Source: Anaerolineales bacterium
Lineage (GTDB): Bacteria > Chloroflexota > Anaerolineae > Anaerolineales > UBA4823
Length of the DNA stretch: 64,000 bases
NCBI GenBank assembly: GCA_016929095.1
Contig: JAFGJM010000054.1
Span: forward strand, 1 to 64,000
Direction: 5' to 3'
The notes beneath the pieces were generated by a model. That model was given only the letters and a program-made list of their open reading frames with translations. It did no database searches and had not been told where the DNA came from. The position numbers were made by a program, and so were the translations under genes. Of this stretch, positions 9,621-18,997 are shown in pieces. How positions within the stretch are numbered: position 1 is the stretch's first letter; each line of letters opens with the position of its first letter.

Positions 9621-10964
9621 ATGAAGCAGCGGTCAGCCTGGCGCTACCTTTGGGCAGCGCAAGATATACGCCGAAAATTACTCATCACCTTAGGGCTGTT
9701 GGCAATCTTTCGCTTTGCCGCCCACATTCCCGTCCCGGGTGTGAATCGGGAAGCCATTGCAAATATCATGGCAAGTGGTGGTGTTGGTGGAACAGTCATG
9801 AATATTTTGGATATGCTTTCCGGTGGGACAATATCTCACTTTTCAGTATTGGCGATGGGTGTTTATCCATACATTACTGCACAGATTATCCTCCAATTGC
9901 TTGTTCCGATCGTTCCTGCATTGCAAAGGCGCATGGAAGAAGATCCACGTGAAGGCCAAAAATGGATGGAAAAGTGGACGTATTTTTTGGCAGTGCCGAT
10001 GGCTGCTTTACAGGCAATTGGGCAAATCAATTTATTCAGTAATTATGCTGGCGGGCAACAAATTTTAAATAACTTTGGCTTCTCAGGAGATGCCTTATTG
10101 CCTTCCATTGCGGTTATTATAAGTATGACTGCCGGCACGATGTTTGCCATCTGGTTGGGTGAATTGATATCCGAGTTTGGTATCCGTAACCAGGGTTTAT
10201 CCTTGATCATTTTTTCCGGAATTGTGTCTCAAATTCCCAACAATTTCCGAACCATTCTGGCAGATGAACAATATCGTTGGATCAGCTTATTTTCCATGGT
10301 GCTTATCACCGTTGGCATCGTGTTTGCCATTGTGTTCGTTCAACAAGGACGCCGCAATGTTCCGGTGATGTACCCTGGGCGAAGAGTGGGAAACCGCATG
10401 TCGATGCCCGTTAAAGGGACCTTGCCATTGATGGTCAATATGGCGGGTATGATCCCACTCATTTTCGCACAATCGCTGCTCTCCTTTCCGGCAATCATCG
10501 CCAGTTTTTTCCAGAATTCACAAACGGCATGGGTTGCTGAATTATCAATAAATATGCAAAAATGGTTTGGCGGCGGCAGTTCATCATATTGGATCATGTA
10601 TTTCATCATGGTGGTTGGCTTTACTTTCTTCTATACAGATGTTCTGTTCACTCAGCAAAACTATGGTGAGAATTTGAAAAAGGTCGGTGCACAAATTCCC
10701 GGTGTCAGCCGCGGAGCCCCAACTCAGAAATATCTTACTCGTGTTCTACGCCGTATCACTTTCCCGGGAGCATTTTTCCTGGGTTTAGTGGCTATTCTTC
10801 CCTGGTTGTTGGGATTAATATTTCCCTTTGGAAAGAACCAAAACTTGCTGCTGGTTTCTTCAGCCGGGTTGTTGATCGTGGTAGGCGTTGTTCGGGATAC
10901 TTTCTTCAACATCGAAGCGGAGTTGAAAGTACATGGATACGACGATACCTTGTTGATCCGTTGA
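9621..10964 (+). CDS. secY: Preprotein translocase subunit SecY
   Basis: SecY is the channel of the SecYEG translocon in the cytoplasmic membrane. The 447-residue frame begins after AAGGAG and encodes about ten hydrophobic helices. Visible family blocks are FRFAAHIPVPGVNREA near residue 30 and MGVYPYITAQIILQLL in the second and third helix region. The fifth cytosolic loop ends QQNYGENLKKVGAQIPGV. Its place between rplO and adk is canonical. Confidence 0.98.
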   Translation: MKQRSAWRYLWAAQDIRRKLLITLGLLAIFRFAAHIPVPGVNREAIANIMASGGVGGTVMNILDMLSGGTISHFSVLAMGVYPYITAQIILQLLVPIVPALQRRMEEDPREGQKWMEKWTYFLAVPMAALQAIGQINLFSNYAGGQQILNNFGFSGDALLPSIAVIISMTAGTMFAIWLGELISEFGIRNQGLSLIIFSGIVSQIPNNFRTILADEQYRWISLFSMVLITVGIVFAIVFVQQGRRNVPVMYPGRRVGNRMSMPVKGTLPLMVNMAGMIPLIFAQSLLSFPAIIASFFQNSQTAWVAELSINMQKWFGGGSSSYWIMYFIMVVGFTFFYTDVLFTQQNYGENLKKVGAQIPGVSRGAPTQKYLTRVLRRITFPGAFFLGLVAILPWLLGLIFPFGKNQNLLLVSSAGLLIVVGVVRDTFFNIEAELKVHGYDDTLLIR

Positions 10965-10980
10965 GAAGGATGTTTGCGTA

Positions 10981-11637
10981 ATGCCGATATTTATTGTTCT
11001 GTTAGGCCCTCCGGGCGCGGGAAAGGGCACACAAGCCCAACGTGTCGCAAAAGCGTTGGATATCCCGCACATATCCTCCGGGGACATATTTCGAGAGAAC
11101 ATTAAAAAACAAACCGACCTGGGAAAAGAGGCTAACCGGTTTATCACGAAAGGCGAATTGGTTCCGGACGATTTGACTATTGCGATGATCAAAGAACGCT
11201 TATCCAGAACCGATTGTGAATCAGGAGCGTTGTTGGATGGTTTTCCACGCACTCCGGCACAGGCAGAAGCCCTTTCGAAAATACTGAGCGAATTCGATGG
11301 GAAAGTGAATGCAGTACCTTACATTAATGTTGCGGAGCATGAACTCATTGAACGCCTGACCGGACGGTGGACTTGCCGGGCTCAGGGACATGTGTTCCAT
11401 GAAAAATTCAATCCCCCGAAACGAGCCGGGGTGTGCGATTTTGATGGATCTGAACTTTACCAAAGAGATGACGATAAAGTCGAAACAGTGACTCGACGGA
11501 TTAAGGTATATTTGGAACAAACGATGCCTTTGATCGAGTATTATAAAAAATTGGGTATTTTGATCGATATCAACGGCGAACAAACAATCGATCAGGTTAC
11601 AGCAAATTTGTTGAAAGCATTAGAAAAGGTTAAATAA
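10981..11637 (+). CDS. adk: Adenylate kinase
   Basis: This enzyme catalyses ATP + AMP to 2 ADP. The P-loop GPPGAGKGTQAQ starts near residue 9, with DGFPRTPAQAEAL for AMP binding. The 218-residue length means the long LID is present. The LID shows a C-x4-H pair (CRAQGH) and a C-x2-D pair (CDFD) instead of the standard four-cysteine set, so it may bind zinc with mixed ligands; this is inference. The gene follows secY by 16 bases and precedes map by 2. Confidence 0.97.
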   Translation: MPIFIVLLGPPGAGKGTQAQRVAKALDIPHISSGDIFRENIKKQTDLGKEANRFITKGELVPDDLTIAMIKERLSRTDCESGALLDGFPRTPAQAEALSKILSEFDGKVNAVPYINVAEHELIERLTGRWTCRAQGHVFHEKFNPPKRAGVCDFDGSELYQRDDDKVETVTRRIKVYLEQTMPLIEYYKKLGILIDINGEQTIDQVTANLLKALEKVK

Positions 11638-11639
11638 TC

Positions 11640-12410
11640 ATGGCTTGGGAACGCGGCATAATAATAAAAAGCCAGGCTGAATTGGAAGCGATGCGGGAAG
11701 CGGGTAGAGTGAATGCATTAGCTCTTGAAGCTACCCGACGAATGATCAAACCGGGCGTCACTACGCAGGAGGTTGACGAGGTGGCAACCGAGACCATTCG
11801 CGAACACGGCGCCAAACCAGCTTTTTTGGGAGTACCGGGCGCTTATCCATACCCTGCGACAGTAACGGTCAGTATCAATGATGAGCTGGTGCATGGTATT
11901 CCTGGAAAACGGAAAATTAAAGACGGCGATATAGTTTCGGTAGATTGTGGAACAATATTGGATGGCTTCGTAGGCGATTCTGCTTACAGCATGGGGGTAG
12001 GAGAGATCACCGACGAGGTAAAGAAATTGTTAGAAGTCACCGAAAAAGCGTTGTACATTGGCATTGAGAAATTACGCGTGGGGTATCGTGTGGGTGACGT
12101 GGGCGCGACGATCCAGCAATATGTTGAAAGTTTTGGGTATCACGTTCCGCGCGAATACACCGGGCATGGCATTGGTCGCTCGATGTGGGAAGGACCACAA
12201 GTGCCAAATTATGGCACTGCCGGGAGGGGCATACCGCTGCGAGCAGGCATGGCAATTGCCTTAGAACCTATGGTTTTAGTTGGCACACCGCAAACCCGCG
12301 TCATGGCAGATCAATGGACTGTCTCTTCGAAAGATGGTAGTCTGACCGCACATTTTGAGCACAGCGTGGCGATTACCCAAAATGGGCCAATGATATTAAC
12401 TGTACCTTGA
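11640..12410 (+). CDS. map: Methionine aminopeptidase, type I
   Basis: The enzyme removes the initiator methionine from nascent proteins. The five metal ligands are visible: two Asp in [16 protein letters not shown], His in [12 protein letters not shown], Glu in ALEPM and Glu in HFEHSVAI. Length 256 is typical of the short type I enzyme. map starts 2 bases after adk. In many bacteria infA follows; here it does not. Confidence 0.97.
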   Translation: MAWERGIIIKSQAELEAMREAGRVNALALEATRRMIKPGVTTQEVDEVATETIREHGAKPAFLGVPGAYPYPATVTVSINDELVHGIPGKRKIKDGDIVSVDCGTILDGFVGDSAYSMGVGEITDEVKKLLEVTEKALYIGIEKLRVGYRVGDVGATIQQYVESFGYHVPREYTGHGIGRSMWEGPQVPNYGTAGRGIPLRAGMAIALEPMVLVGTPQTRVMADQWTVSSKDGSLTAHFEHSVAITQNGPMILTVP

Positions 12411-12414
12411 TTTC

Positions 12415-12443
12415 TGGACGAAGACAGCTAATAGAGGTATAAT
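12415..12443 (+). promoter_or_regulatory. Probable promoter for the rpmJ-rpsM segment
   Basis: A perfect -10 box TATAAT at 12438-12443 has TGGACG (12415-12420) 17 bases upstream as a partial -35 box, in the 67-base gap between map and rpmJ. It could start transcription of rpmJ, rpsM, rpsK, rpsD, rpoA and rplQ independently of the upstream operon. This is read from the sequence only. Confidence 0.5.
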
Positions 12444-12477
12444 TAACACTTTGGCTGTAATAAGAAGGAGTATTTTC

Positions 12478-12591
12478 ATGAAAGTATCATCTTCGATTAA
12501 AAAGCGCTGTTCGAAGTGCAAAATCGTGAAGCGCAAAGGTATATTGTACGTTATTTGTGAGAATCCAAAGCATAAACAAAGGCAGGGATGA
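12478..12591 (+). CDS. rpmJ: 50S ribosomal protein L36
   Basis: This 37-codon gene starts at ATG 12478 with AAGGAG nine bases before it. The product has the L36 zinc pattern: CSKC, then C and H in CENPKH, with a basic end KQRQG. It is the cysteine-containing form. It sits between map and rpsM, as in most alpha operons, 6 bases from rpsM. Confidence 0.96.
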   Translation: MKVSSSIKKRCSKCKIVKRKGILYVICENPKHKQRQG

Positions 12592-12597
12592 TCTGAT

Positions 12598-12987
12598 ATG
12601 GCACGTATTGAAGGCGTTGACTTACCTCGCAATAAGCGTGTAGAAGTTGGCTTAACTTACATCTACGGGATTGGCTTACCCAGATCGAAAGACATTCTGG
12701 CTGCCACAAAAATCAATCCGGATACCCGGATAAAAGATTTAACTGAAAGCGAAGTTGCCCAATTACGCGAGGCTATCTCGCAGTCCTACAAGGTTGAGGG
12801 CGATTTACGGCGAGAAGTTCAGCTAAACATTAAGCGGCTTATTGAAATAGGCAGCTATCGCGGCCTAAGACATCGACGTAACCTCCCGGTTCGCGGGCAG
12901 AGAACAAGAACCAATTCGAGAACTCGAAAAGGTCCGAAGAAAACTGTGGCGGGTCGTGGTCGTCGTCGTGGCGCAAAGAAGAAATAA
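12598..12987 (+). CDS. rpsM: 30S ribosomal protein S13
   Basis: S13 contacts tRNA and forms head-to-50S bridges. [19 protein letters not shown], the YGIG segment and the C-terminal [19 protein letters not shown] block with a Lys/Arg-rich tail are conserved. The length is 129 residues. Confidence 0.98.
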   Translation: MARIEGVDLPRNKRVEVGLTYIYGIGLPRSKDILAATKINPDTRIKDLTESEVAQLREAISQSYKVEGDLRREVQLNIKRLIEIGSYRGLRHRRNLPVRGQRTRTNSRTRKGPKKTVAGRGRRRGAKKK

Positions 12988-13103
12988 TCTGTGCTTTGCA
13001 GGCATATGTGGATCGGGGACCTTCCACCCGGCGGCTATCCGGATATGCAGATTAACGCAGGTTTTGTATTGGAATTGATAGGATAAATAATAAGTGAGGT
13101 GTT

Positions 13104-13505
13104 ATGGCTCAAAGTGTACGTTCGACGCGACGTAAAGGAGCAAAGAAGGTAAAACGCACCCTTTCAACGGGGCAGGTGCATATTTTTGCATCGTTCAATA
13201 ATACGATTGTGACGATAACCGATTCAGAAGGTAACACAGTCACATGGGGTAGTGCAGGTTCGGCGGGTTTTAAAGGCTCTCGAAAATCCACACCCTTTGC
13301 CGCTCGTTTGGCGGCAGAACAAGCAATAAAAGCGGCTATGGCGATGGGAATTCAGGAAGTGCAACTGTTTGTGAAAGGACCTGGACCAGGTCGTGAATCG
13401 GCTATCCGTGCAGTTCAAGCCATGGGGCTAAAAGTTATCTCTATGTCAGATGTAACACCTGTGCCTCATAATGGTTGTCGTCCGCCCAAGAAGCGTCGTG
13501 TTTAA
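13104..13505 (+). CDS. rpsK: 30S ribosomal protein S11
   Basis: S11 forms part of the platform near the mRNA exit. [32 protein letters not shown] and [14 protein letters not shown] are family signatures, and the end is [13 protein letters not shown]. It has 133 residues. A 116-base gap from rpsM holds no gene. Confidence 0.98.
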   Translation: MAQSVRSTRRKGAKKVKRTLSTGQVHIFASFNNTIVTITDSEGNTVTWGSAGSAGFKGSRKSTPFAARLAAEQAIKAAMAMGIQEVQLFVKGPGPGRESAIRAVQAMGLKVISMSDVTPVPHNGCRPPKKRRV

Positions 13506-13582
13506 TCAAACACATACGTTTTACATTGGAATTTCTTTGAAAATAAATCATTCATTATTTATGGAAGGATCAGGTACGAAGT

Positions 13583-14221
13583 ATGGCAAAATATCGTGGG
13601 CCAGTATGTAAGTTATGCCGGCGCGAAGGCGAAAAGCTATTTTTGAAGGGCAGTCGTTGCCTTTCACCAAAGTGTGCATTTGATCGACGGTCATACGCTC
13701 CCGGACAACACGGGAAAAGCTCTCAATTCAGGCGCAAACGAGAATCGGATTTCAACCGACAGTTACGCGCCAAACAAAAAGCACGTCGGATTTATAGCAT
13801 CTTCGAACGCCAATTTCGCCGGTACTATGAGGTTTCTCTTGGACGTCGTGGATTAACGGGTTTCAATCTATTACAGATTTTGGAATCGCGACTGGATAAT
13901 GTCGTTTATCGATTGGGCTATGCTGAAAGCCGCGCTCAAGCCCGCCTTTTAGTCACCCATGGACATTTCATGGTAAATGATCGCCGGACAGATGTCCCTT
14001 CTATGTTACTTTCTCCAGGGGATGTTGTGTCGGTGCGTGAGGGTTCGAAAACGAGGCAATATTTCAAAGACCTAGCGGCTGTGGCTGAAGATAGCACTGT
14101 TTTACCCTGGCTAAGCCGTGACCTTAACAAATTAGCGGGAACAGTGATCAGACTGCCCGAACGTTCTGAGATTGATGGTAATCTCCAAGAGCAATTGATC
14201 GTTGAATATTACTCACGCTAA
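13583..14221 (+). CDS. rpsD: 30S ribosomal protein S4, cysteine-containing form
   Basis: S4 nucleates assembly of the small subunit. The N terminus carries a four-cysteine zinc site (CKLC, then C and C in GSRCLSPKC), followed by RRSYAPGQHGK. The S4 RNA-binding domain is seen as LESRLDNVVYRLGYAESRAQ and GHFMVNDRR. The length is 212 residues. Confidence 0.98.
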   Translation: MAKYRGPVCKLCRREGEKLFLKGSRCLSPKCAFDRRSYAPGQHGKSSQFRRKRESDFNRQLRAKQKARRIYSIFERQFRRYYEVSLGRRGLTGFNLLQILESRLDNVVYRLGYAESRAQARLLVTHGHFMVNDRRTDVPSMLLSPGDVVSVREGSKTRQYFKDLAAVAEDSTVLPWLSRDLNKLAGTVIRLPERSEIDGNLQEQLIVEYYSR

Positions 14222-14317
14222 TTTGTGGCTATTTTTACCCAGACATATATCATTTACCGGGTAGTAATTTAATGACTGATAATCGAAGTGATCTATGCGA
14301 AGGGGATGAGGTGAACC

Positions 14318-15289
14318 GTGATTGGTTTAAGTAATATGGTAACGCCGAAGATTGAGCGTGAAGCAGAAGCGCGTAATTATGGCAAATTCGTCATCAGCCC
14401 ATTGGAACGCGGCTATGGCAATACGATGGGTAATGCTCTGCGGCGGGTTTTACTTTCATCATTGGAGGGCGCTGCTATCACATCCATCCGGATTGTTGAT
14501 GTTCAACATGAATTCAGTGATATTCCGGGCGTGCGTGAGGATGTCATTCGAGTAATGTTGCAAATTAAGCAATTACGGATGAAGATGCATGATGTCGATA
14601 CAGCCCGTCTGCATTTGGAAGTCCACGGGAGCGGGGTCGTTACAGCAGCCGACATCATTACGCCGCCCGAAGTGGAAATTGTCAATCCCGATCTTTATCT
14701 TTTTACCGTGGACGATAACAAGGCAAATCTTGAGATAGAGATGACAGTGGAACGCGGGCGAGGGTATTCTCCGGCAGATGATCGAACGGGTCATTTACCC
14801 ATCGGCGAATTACCGGTCGATGCCATCTATGGTCCAATAAAGCGCGTCAATTGGAATGTGGGTTATGCCAGAGTTGGGCAAAGCACAAATTACGATCGGC
14901 TCGTAATGGAAATTTGGACCGATGGAACAGTCGGACCAGAAGAAGCCCTGAGCAATAGCGCCAAAATTTTGATCGATCATCTGCGTAACCTGGCTGGGAT
15001 CAGCGAAGAATCATTGGCAGTTATGACAGAAGAAACCGTCGAAGGAAGCCATATCTCCAGTGAAATCATCGAAACCCCCATCGAAAATCTAGATCTCTCT
15101 GTGCGGGTGTTCAATTCGCTGAAACGAACTGGAATAACCACTGTTGGAGAGGTGATCGAACTTCTCGAAAAGGGTGATGAGGCGGTTATGTCGATCCGCA
15201 ATTTTGGGGAGAAAAGCCTTGATGAATTACGACAAAAAATGCGCGAAAAAGGCTACCTCAAAGACGATATTGATAATAATGTGGAGTAA
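14318..15289 (+). CDS. rpoA: RNA polymerase alpha subunit
   Basis: Alpha assembles RNA polymerase and contacts upstream promoter elements. The N-terminal domain shows FVISPLERGYGNTMGNALRRVLLSSLEGAA; the C-terminal domain after about residue 250 has LDLSVRVFNSLKRTGITTVG and NFGEKSLDELRQKM. There are 323 residues. GTG 14318 is preceded by GATGAGG; an ATG at 14336 is an alternative start. rplQ follows 6 bases after the stop. Confidence 0.98.
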   Translation: MIGLSNMVTPKIEREAEARNYGKFVISPLERGYGNTMGNALRRVLLSSLEGAAITSIRIVDVQHEFSDIPGVREDVIRVMLQIKQLRMKMHDVDTARLHLEVHGSGVVTAADIITPPEVEIVNPDLYLFTVDDNKANLEIEMTVERGRGYSPADDRTGHLPIGELPVDAIYGPIKRVNWNVGYARVGQSTNYDRLVMEIWTDGTVGPEEALSNSAKILIDHLRNLAGISEESLAVMTEETVEGSHISSEIIETPIENLDLSVRVFNSLKRTGITTVGEVIELLEKGDEAVMSIRNFGEKSLDELRQKMREKGYLKDDIDNNVE

Positions 15290-15295
15290 GTTGAA

Positions 15296-15673
15296 ATGCG
15301 ACATCGAATTGTAGGACGCAAATTAGGCCGGGCTACCGGGCCTCGCACTGCTTTGCGAAAAACCTTGATAAAACAATTATTTACTTATGAACGTATACAA
15401 ACGACGCGCGCAAAAGCGGAAGCCATCCGCAGCCAGGCAGAAGGATTGATCACCCTGGCGAAACGTGGCATTGCCGCCGGCGATTCGAGTGCAGTTCATG
15501 CACGGCGTCTGGCAGCCGCCAGGATGGGCGATGCAGAAACGGTGAAAAAACTGTTTGACGATATTGCCCCTCGTTATGAAAATCGAGCGGGCGGCTATAC
15601 CCGAATGGTGAAATTAGGCCCTCGTCTGGGTGATGCTGCTGAGATCGTTTTATTGGAATTGGTAGAAGGTTAG
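15296..15673 (+). CDS. rplQ: 50S ribosomal protein L17
   Basis: L17 lies near the tunnel exit. MRHRIVGRKLGRATGPRTAL, the LFTYERIQTTRAKAEAIRS segment and the C-terminal GGYTRMVKLGPRLGDAAEI are typical. It has 125 residues and follows rpoA directly, as in most bacteria. Confidence 0.98.
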   Translation: MRHRIVGRKLGRATGPRTALRKTLIKQLFTYERIQTTRAKAEAIRSQAEGLITLAKRGIAAGDSSAVHARRLAAARMGDAETVKKLFDDIAPRYENRAGGYTRMVKLGPRLGDAAEIVLLELVEG

Positions 15674-15753
15674 TTGTTTATTTGTACGGGAAGCAGAGAA
15701 GCGATATTTTTTCATCATTCGTTATAATATCTGATTCTTGATCAAATGACTTA

Positions 15754-16515
15754 ATGGCACGTTACAAAGTTACCCTTGCATACGATGGCACCGGGTATTA
15801 TGGATTTCAAAAACAACGTAATCCGAATACCCCCACCATACAAGGTTGCATAGAAAAAGCGTTGCGGGAGCTGGGCTGGAGTAAATCCAGCATTCTGGCG
15901 GCGGGACGCACGGATACCGGGGTGCATGCTCTGGGTCAGGTTATTGCCTTCGATTTGAATTGGCAACATCCTGCGTCGGATTTACTGGCGGCGATGAATG
16001 CTCATTTACCGGTAGACATTTCCCTGTGCAATATTGAGGAGGTCTGCCCGGACTTTCATCCTCGTTTCCAGGCGGTCTGTCGGCGCTACATGTATCACAT
16101 TTTTTGCCAATCCATCCGTAACCCATTGCGTGAGCGATATGCGTGGCGGGTTTGGCCTGAGATAGAGATTGCCCAAATGCAATACGCGGCGACATTAATC
16201 GAAGGGCTGCATGATTTCGCGGCGTTTGGTACCCCGCCGGGCAGCAAAGGAACCACCATCCGCTTTGTTGAGAAGGTTTCCTGGCAATGGTGGAAGGATG
16301 CGATGGATCAGAAATGGCTGGTATTTGATATCAGCGCAAATGCTTTTTTGTTCCACATGGTACGTCGCATGGTGAGCTTTTTTATCGGCATCGGGCAAGG
16401 GAAACACGAGGCAAAAGAATTGGGGCGTCTTTTGGAAAGACCACCTGTTCACCCCATACAGGGGCTGGCGCCTCCTCAAGGATTGGTCTTAGTTGAAGTA
16501 AATTATCCACCCTGA
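15754..16515 (+). CDS. truA: tRNA pseudouridine synthase A
   Basis: TruA isomerises uridines 38-40 of the tRNA anticodon arm. The start KVTLAYDGTGYYGFQKQ, the catalytic-Asp motif AAGRTDTGVHALGQV near residue 50, and FLFHMVRRMVSFFIGIGQG near the end are diagnostic. The length is 253 residues. TATAAT occurs at 15723-15728, 25 bases before the ATG, but no good -35 box was found. rplQ-truA-rplM-rpsI is a common gene order. Confidence 0.97.
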   Translation: MARYKVTLAYDGTGYYGFQKQRNPNTPTIQGCIEKALRELGWSKSSILAAGRTDTGVHALGQVIAFDLNWQHPASDLLAAMNAHLPVDISLCNIEEVCPDFHPRFQAVCRRYMYHIFCQSIRNPLRERYAWRVWPEIEIAQMQYAATLIEGLHDFAAFGTPPGSKGTTIRFVEKVSWQWWKDAMDQKWLVFDISANAFLFHMVRRMVSFFIGIGQGKHEAKELGRLLERPPVHPIQGLAPPQGLVLVEVNYPP

Positions 16516-16548
16516 TGTAACATTCAGGTTGTTATTGGAGACAGAAAC

Positions 16549-16977
16549 GTGGAAAAAACATATTATCCAAAAGCAGATGATATCAAACAGGAATGGGTGT
16601 TAGTGGATGCCAACAACCAAAACCTGGGACGATTGGCTACAAAAATCGCCAGTATATTATTAGGCAAAAATTGTCCTGAATTTACCCCTGGTGTTGACCT
16701 TGGAAAATTTGTTGTGGTTATCAATGCCGCAAAAATCCAGGTAACCGGTAAAAAACTGGACGAAAAAATATATTATCACCATTCAAATTATCCCAGCGGC
16801 TTGAAATCCATCAGCTTACGACAGCAGCTTGAGCGACATCCTGAGCGCGTCATCACGACGGCTGTGTGGGGAATGCTGCCGCATAACAAGATGGGACGAC
16901 AATTGATTAAAAAGTTGAAAGTATATCCTGGAATGGAACATCCTCACGCGGCTCAGACCCCCACGCCGCTTGAGTAG
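16549..16977 (+). CDS. rplM: 50S ribosomal protein L13
   Basis: L13 is an early-assembly large-subunit protein. The block EWVLVDANNQNLGRLATKIA, KFVVVINAAKIQVTGKK and AVWGMLPHNKMGRQLIKKL identify it. It starts with GTG at 16549 and has 142 residues. The rpsI start is 11 bases downstream, the usual rplM-rpsI pair. Confidence 0.97.
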   Translation: MEKTYYPKADDIKQEWVLVDANNQNLGRLATKIASILLGKNCPEFTPGVDLGKFVVVINAAKIQVTGKKLDEKIYYHHSNYPSGLKSISLRQQLERHPERVITTAVWGMLPHNKMGRQLIKKLKVYPGMEHPHAAQTPTPLE

Positions 16978-16988
16978 GAGTTGGAATT

Positions 16989-17384
16989 ATGAGTACACAG
17001 TATTATGAAGGAATAGGTCGACGCAAAGAAGCAACCGCCCGGGTACGAATCATGTCTGGGTCAGGACAGGTCGTTATCAATGAAAAAACCGGTGAGGAAT
17101 TTTTCTCTCGTATGGGCGATTTTGATATCGCGTTAGCACCTCTCGATGCGGCGGGAGAAAACCTTGCCAGTTTTGATATCTCTGTACGGGTATCTGGCGG
17201 TGGCGTGACCGGGCAGCGGGATTCGGTCCAATTAGGATTGGCTCGGGCATTGACGCTGATGAACCCCGATTTACGCCCTACGCTTCGCAAAGGAGGTTTC
17301 CTTTCGAGAGACCCTCGGGTTAAAGAACGCAAGAAACCCGGTTTGAAACGCGCTCGCAAAGCACCTACCTATACCAAACGTTAA
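16989..17384 (+). CDS. rpsI: 30S ribosomal protein S9
   Basis: S9 contacts P-site tRNA with its C-terminal tail. YYEGIGRRKEATARVRI, GGGVTGQRDSVQLGLARAL and the end RRARKAPTYTKR-like KRARKAPTYTKR are conserved. It has 131 residues and is the last gene before the terminator at 17434. Confidence 0.98.
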   Translation: MSTQYYEGIGRRKEATARVRIMSGSGQVVINEKTGEEFFSRMGDFDIALAPLDAAGENLASFDISVRVSGGGVTGQRDSVQLGLARALTLMNPDLRPTLRKGGFLSRDPRVKERKKPGLKRARKAPTYTKR

Positions 17385-17433
17385 TCTGTCGCAACCATCA
17401 GGCTGGTTTTCAGTCGAGATACAGCGTATTTAC

Positions 17434-17502
17434 GGAGACACGGAGCTCGCTTTGGGTTTTTCATGCCCTGGGTAAAAGCGAACCGTGTCTCTTTATTTTT
17501 CC
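17434..17502 (+). terminator. Intrinsic terminator closing the ribosomal superoperon
   Basis: GAGACACGG (17435-17443) pairs perfectly with CCGTGTCTC (17483-17491), with GCTTT/AAAGC inside the loop. The run TTTATTTTT follows immediately. This is a strong rho-independent terminator about 50 bases after rpsI. It also rules out the long mazG start at 17463, which lies in the loop. Confidence 0.85.
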
Positions 17503-17531
17503 TGATCAGCAACAAATATATGAGGTCATTT

Positions 17532-18995
17532 ATGACGGATGCTAAGGCCACTTCTTCTGAGATCACCATTTTGGGGCTTGGCCCCGGAAACCCTGAATTG
17601 CTTACCCGGCAGGCCTGGGAAATTTTGCAAAATTCCCCGGAAGTGTATTTACGAACAGTACAACATCCATTGGTTGCTGACCTGCCCACGGGGGTAACCA
17701 TTCATTCTTTCGATGAACTCTATACGCGATGTGAAAATTTCGATCAGGTTTATGAGGCCATCGTAGGTGAAATTATTCGCTTAGGCAAAAGACCTCAAGG
17801 TGTCGTGTATGCGGTACCCGGAAATCCCTGGGTAGCCGAAGCAACCACACCCGCAATTTTGCGCCGCGCCAGAGAAGAAGGCATCTCTGTACGTATCGCA
17901 GAGGGGTTAAGCTTTATCGAACCGGCATTGACAGCCATAGGCGTAGACCCTTTTCCGCAATTGGCTTTGGTGGACGCGTTGGATGTATCGTTGAAGCATG
18001 TGCCATTATTTCCGCCTCATATGCCGGCGTTGATTGCTCAGGTTTATTCGAAGCAAACTGCCTCGGATCTGAAATTAACCCTTACCACAGTTTACCCGGA
18101 TGAACATCCGGTGAAACTGGTGCATGCGGCCGGGACACAAAACCAAAAAGTGGAAGAATGCAGGCTATTTGAGATCGACCGAAGCGAAAGCATCGGGGTG
18201 TTAACATGTCTATATTTGCCGCCGCTTGACGATCGGTCTTCCTTTGAGGCGTTTCAGGAAGTGGTCGCACATCTGCGAGCTCCGGAAGGCTGTCCCTGGG
18301 ATAAAGAACAGACGCATCTATCCCTCCGTCCATACCTACTTGAAGAAACTTATGAGGTGTTATCTGCGCTGGACGCCAATAATCCCGTTGATTTGCGAGA
18401 AGAATTGGGCGATTTATTGTTGCAGATTTATTTGCATGCTCAAATTGCTTATGAAGAGGGCGAGTTTAGCATCGCAGATGTGCTGCGTACCGTCCACACC
18501 AAAATTGTAGGCCGTCACCCCCATGTTTTTGGCGATGTCACCATCGAAGATTCACAGGGTGTGCTGCGTAATTGGGAACGCTTGAAAGCCATAGAACGGG
18601 AAGATAACGGTAAAGCGGAAGGCGGTTTATTAGCAAGCGTCGCTTTGGCGCTGCCGGCGCTCAGCCAGGCGCAAGAAATCCAGCGCCGGGCAGCCCGAGT
18701 GGGTTTCGATTGGAAAGCTATTCAAGATGTCTGGAAAAAAGTGGACGAAGAATTAACTGAAGTTAACCAGGCGGGCACGGCAGATGAAATGACGCATGAA
18801 ATCGGGGATTTATTATTCACTGTGGTTAATCTGGCGCGGTGGCTGCAAGTGGATTCTGAAAGCGCCTTGAGAGAAGCAAATGCGCGTTTCAGACAACGAT
18901 TCGCAAAAATCGAGGCTGTTGCCAGAGAGAAGAAGTGTTCAGTTGCCGATCTTACTATGGAAGAGATGGATGCGTTATGGGAGGCGGCTAAATAA
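17532..18995 (+). CDS. mazG: Tetrapyrrole methylase-like / MazG pyrophosphohydrolase fusion (YabN type)
   Basis: The N-terminal ~220 residues form a SAM-dependent tetrapyrrole methylase fold (ITILGLGPGNPELLTRQA, YAVPGNPWVAE). The rest is a double MazG nucleotide pyrophosphohydrolase with CPWDKEQTH, metal-binding LLEETYEVLSALD and REELGDLLLQ, then a second copy ending EIGDLLFTVVNLARW. Family knowledge: such proteins hydrolyse NTPs and may clean nucleotide pools; the methylase substrate is unknown. ATG 17532 has TGAGG upstream and follows the terminator, giving 487 residues; the more distal ATG at 17463 was rejected. Confidence 0.93.
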   Translation: MTDAKATSSEITILGLGPGNPELLTRQAWEILQNSPEVYLRTVQHPLVADLPTGVTIHSFDELYTRCENFDQVYEAIVGEIIRLGKRPQGVVYAVPGNPWVAEATTPAILRRAREEGISVRIAEGLSFIEPALTAIGVDPFPQLALVDALDVSLKHVPLFPPHMPALIAQVYSKQTASDLKLTLTTVYPDEHPVKLVHAAGTQNQKVEECRLFEIDRSESIGVLTCLYLPPLDDRSSFEAFQEVVAHLRAPEGCPWDKEQTHLSLRPYLLEETYEVLSALDANNPVDLREELGDLLLQIYLHAQIAYEEGEFSIADVLRTVHTKIVGRHPHVFGDVTIEDSQGVLRNWERLKAIEREDNGKAEGGLLASVALALPALSQAQEIQRRAARVGFDWKAIQDVWKKVDEELTEVNQAGTADEMTHEIGDLLFTVVNLARWLQVDSESALREANARFRQRFAKIEAVAREKKCSVADLTMEEMDALWEAAK

Positions 18996-18997
18996 GC

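Noticed and set aside
17463-17531. Upstream start for the MazG fusion
   Set aside because: It lies in the loop of the intrinsic terminator and lacks a ribosome site; ATG 17532 has TGAGG and gives the family-like N terminus.
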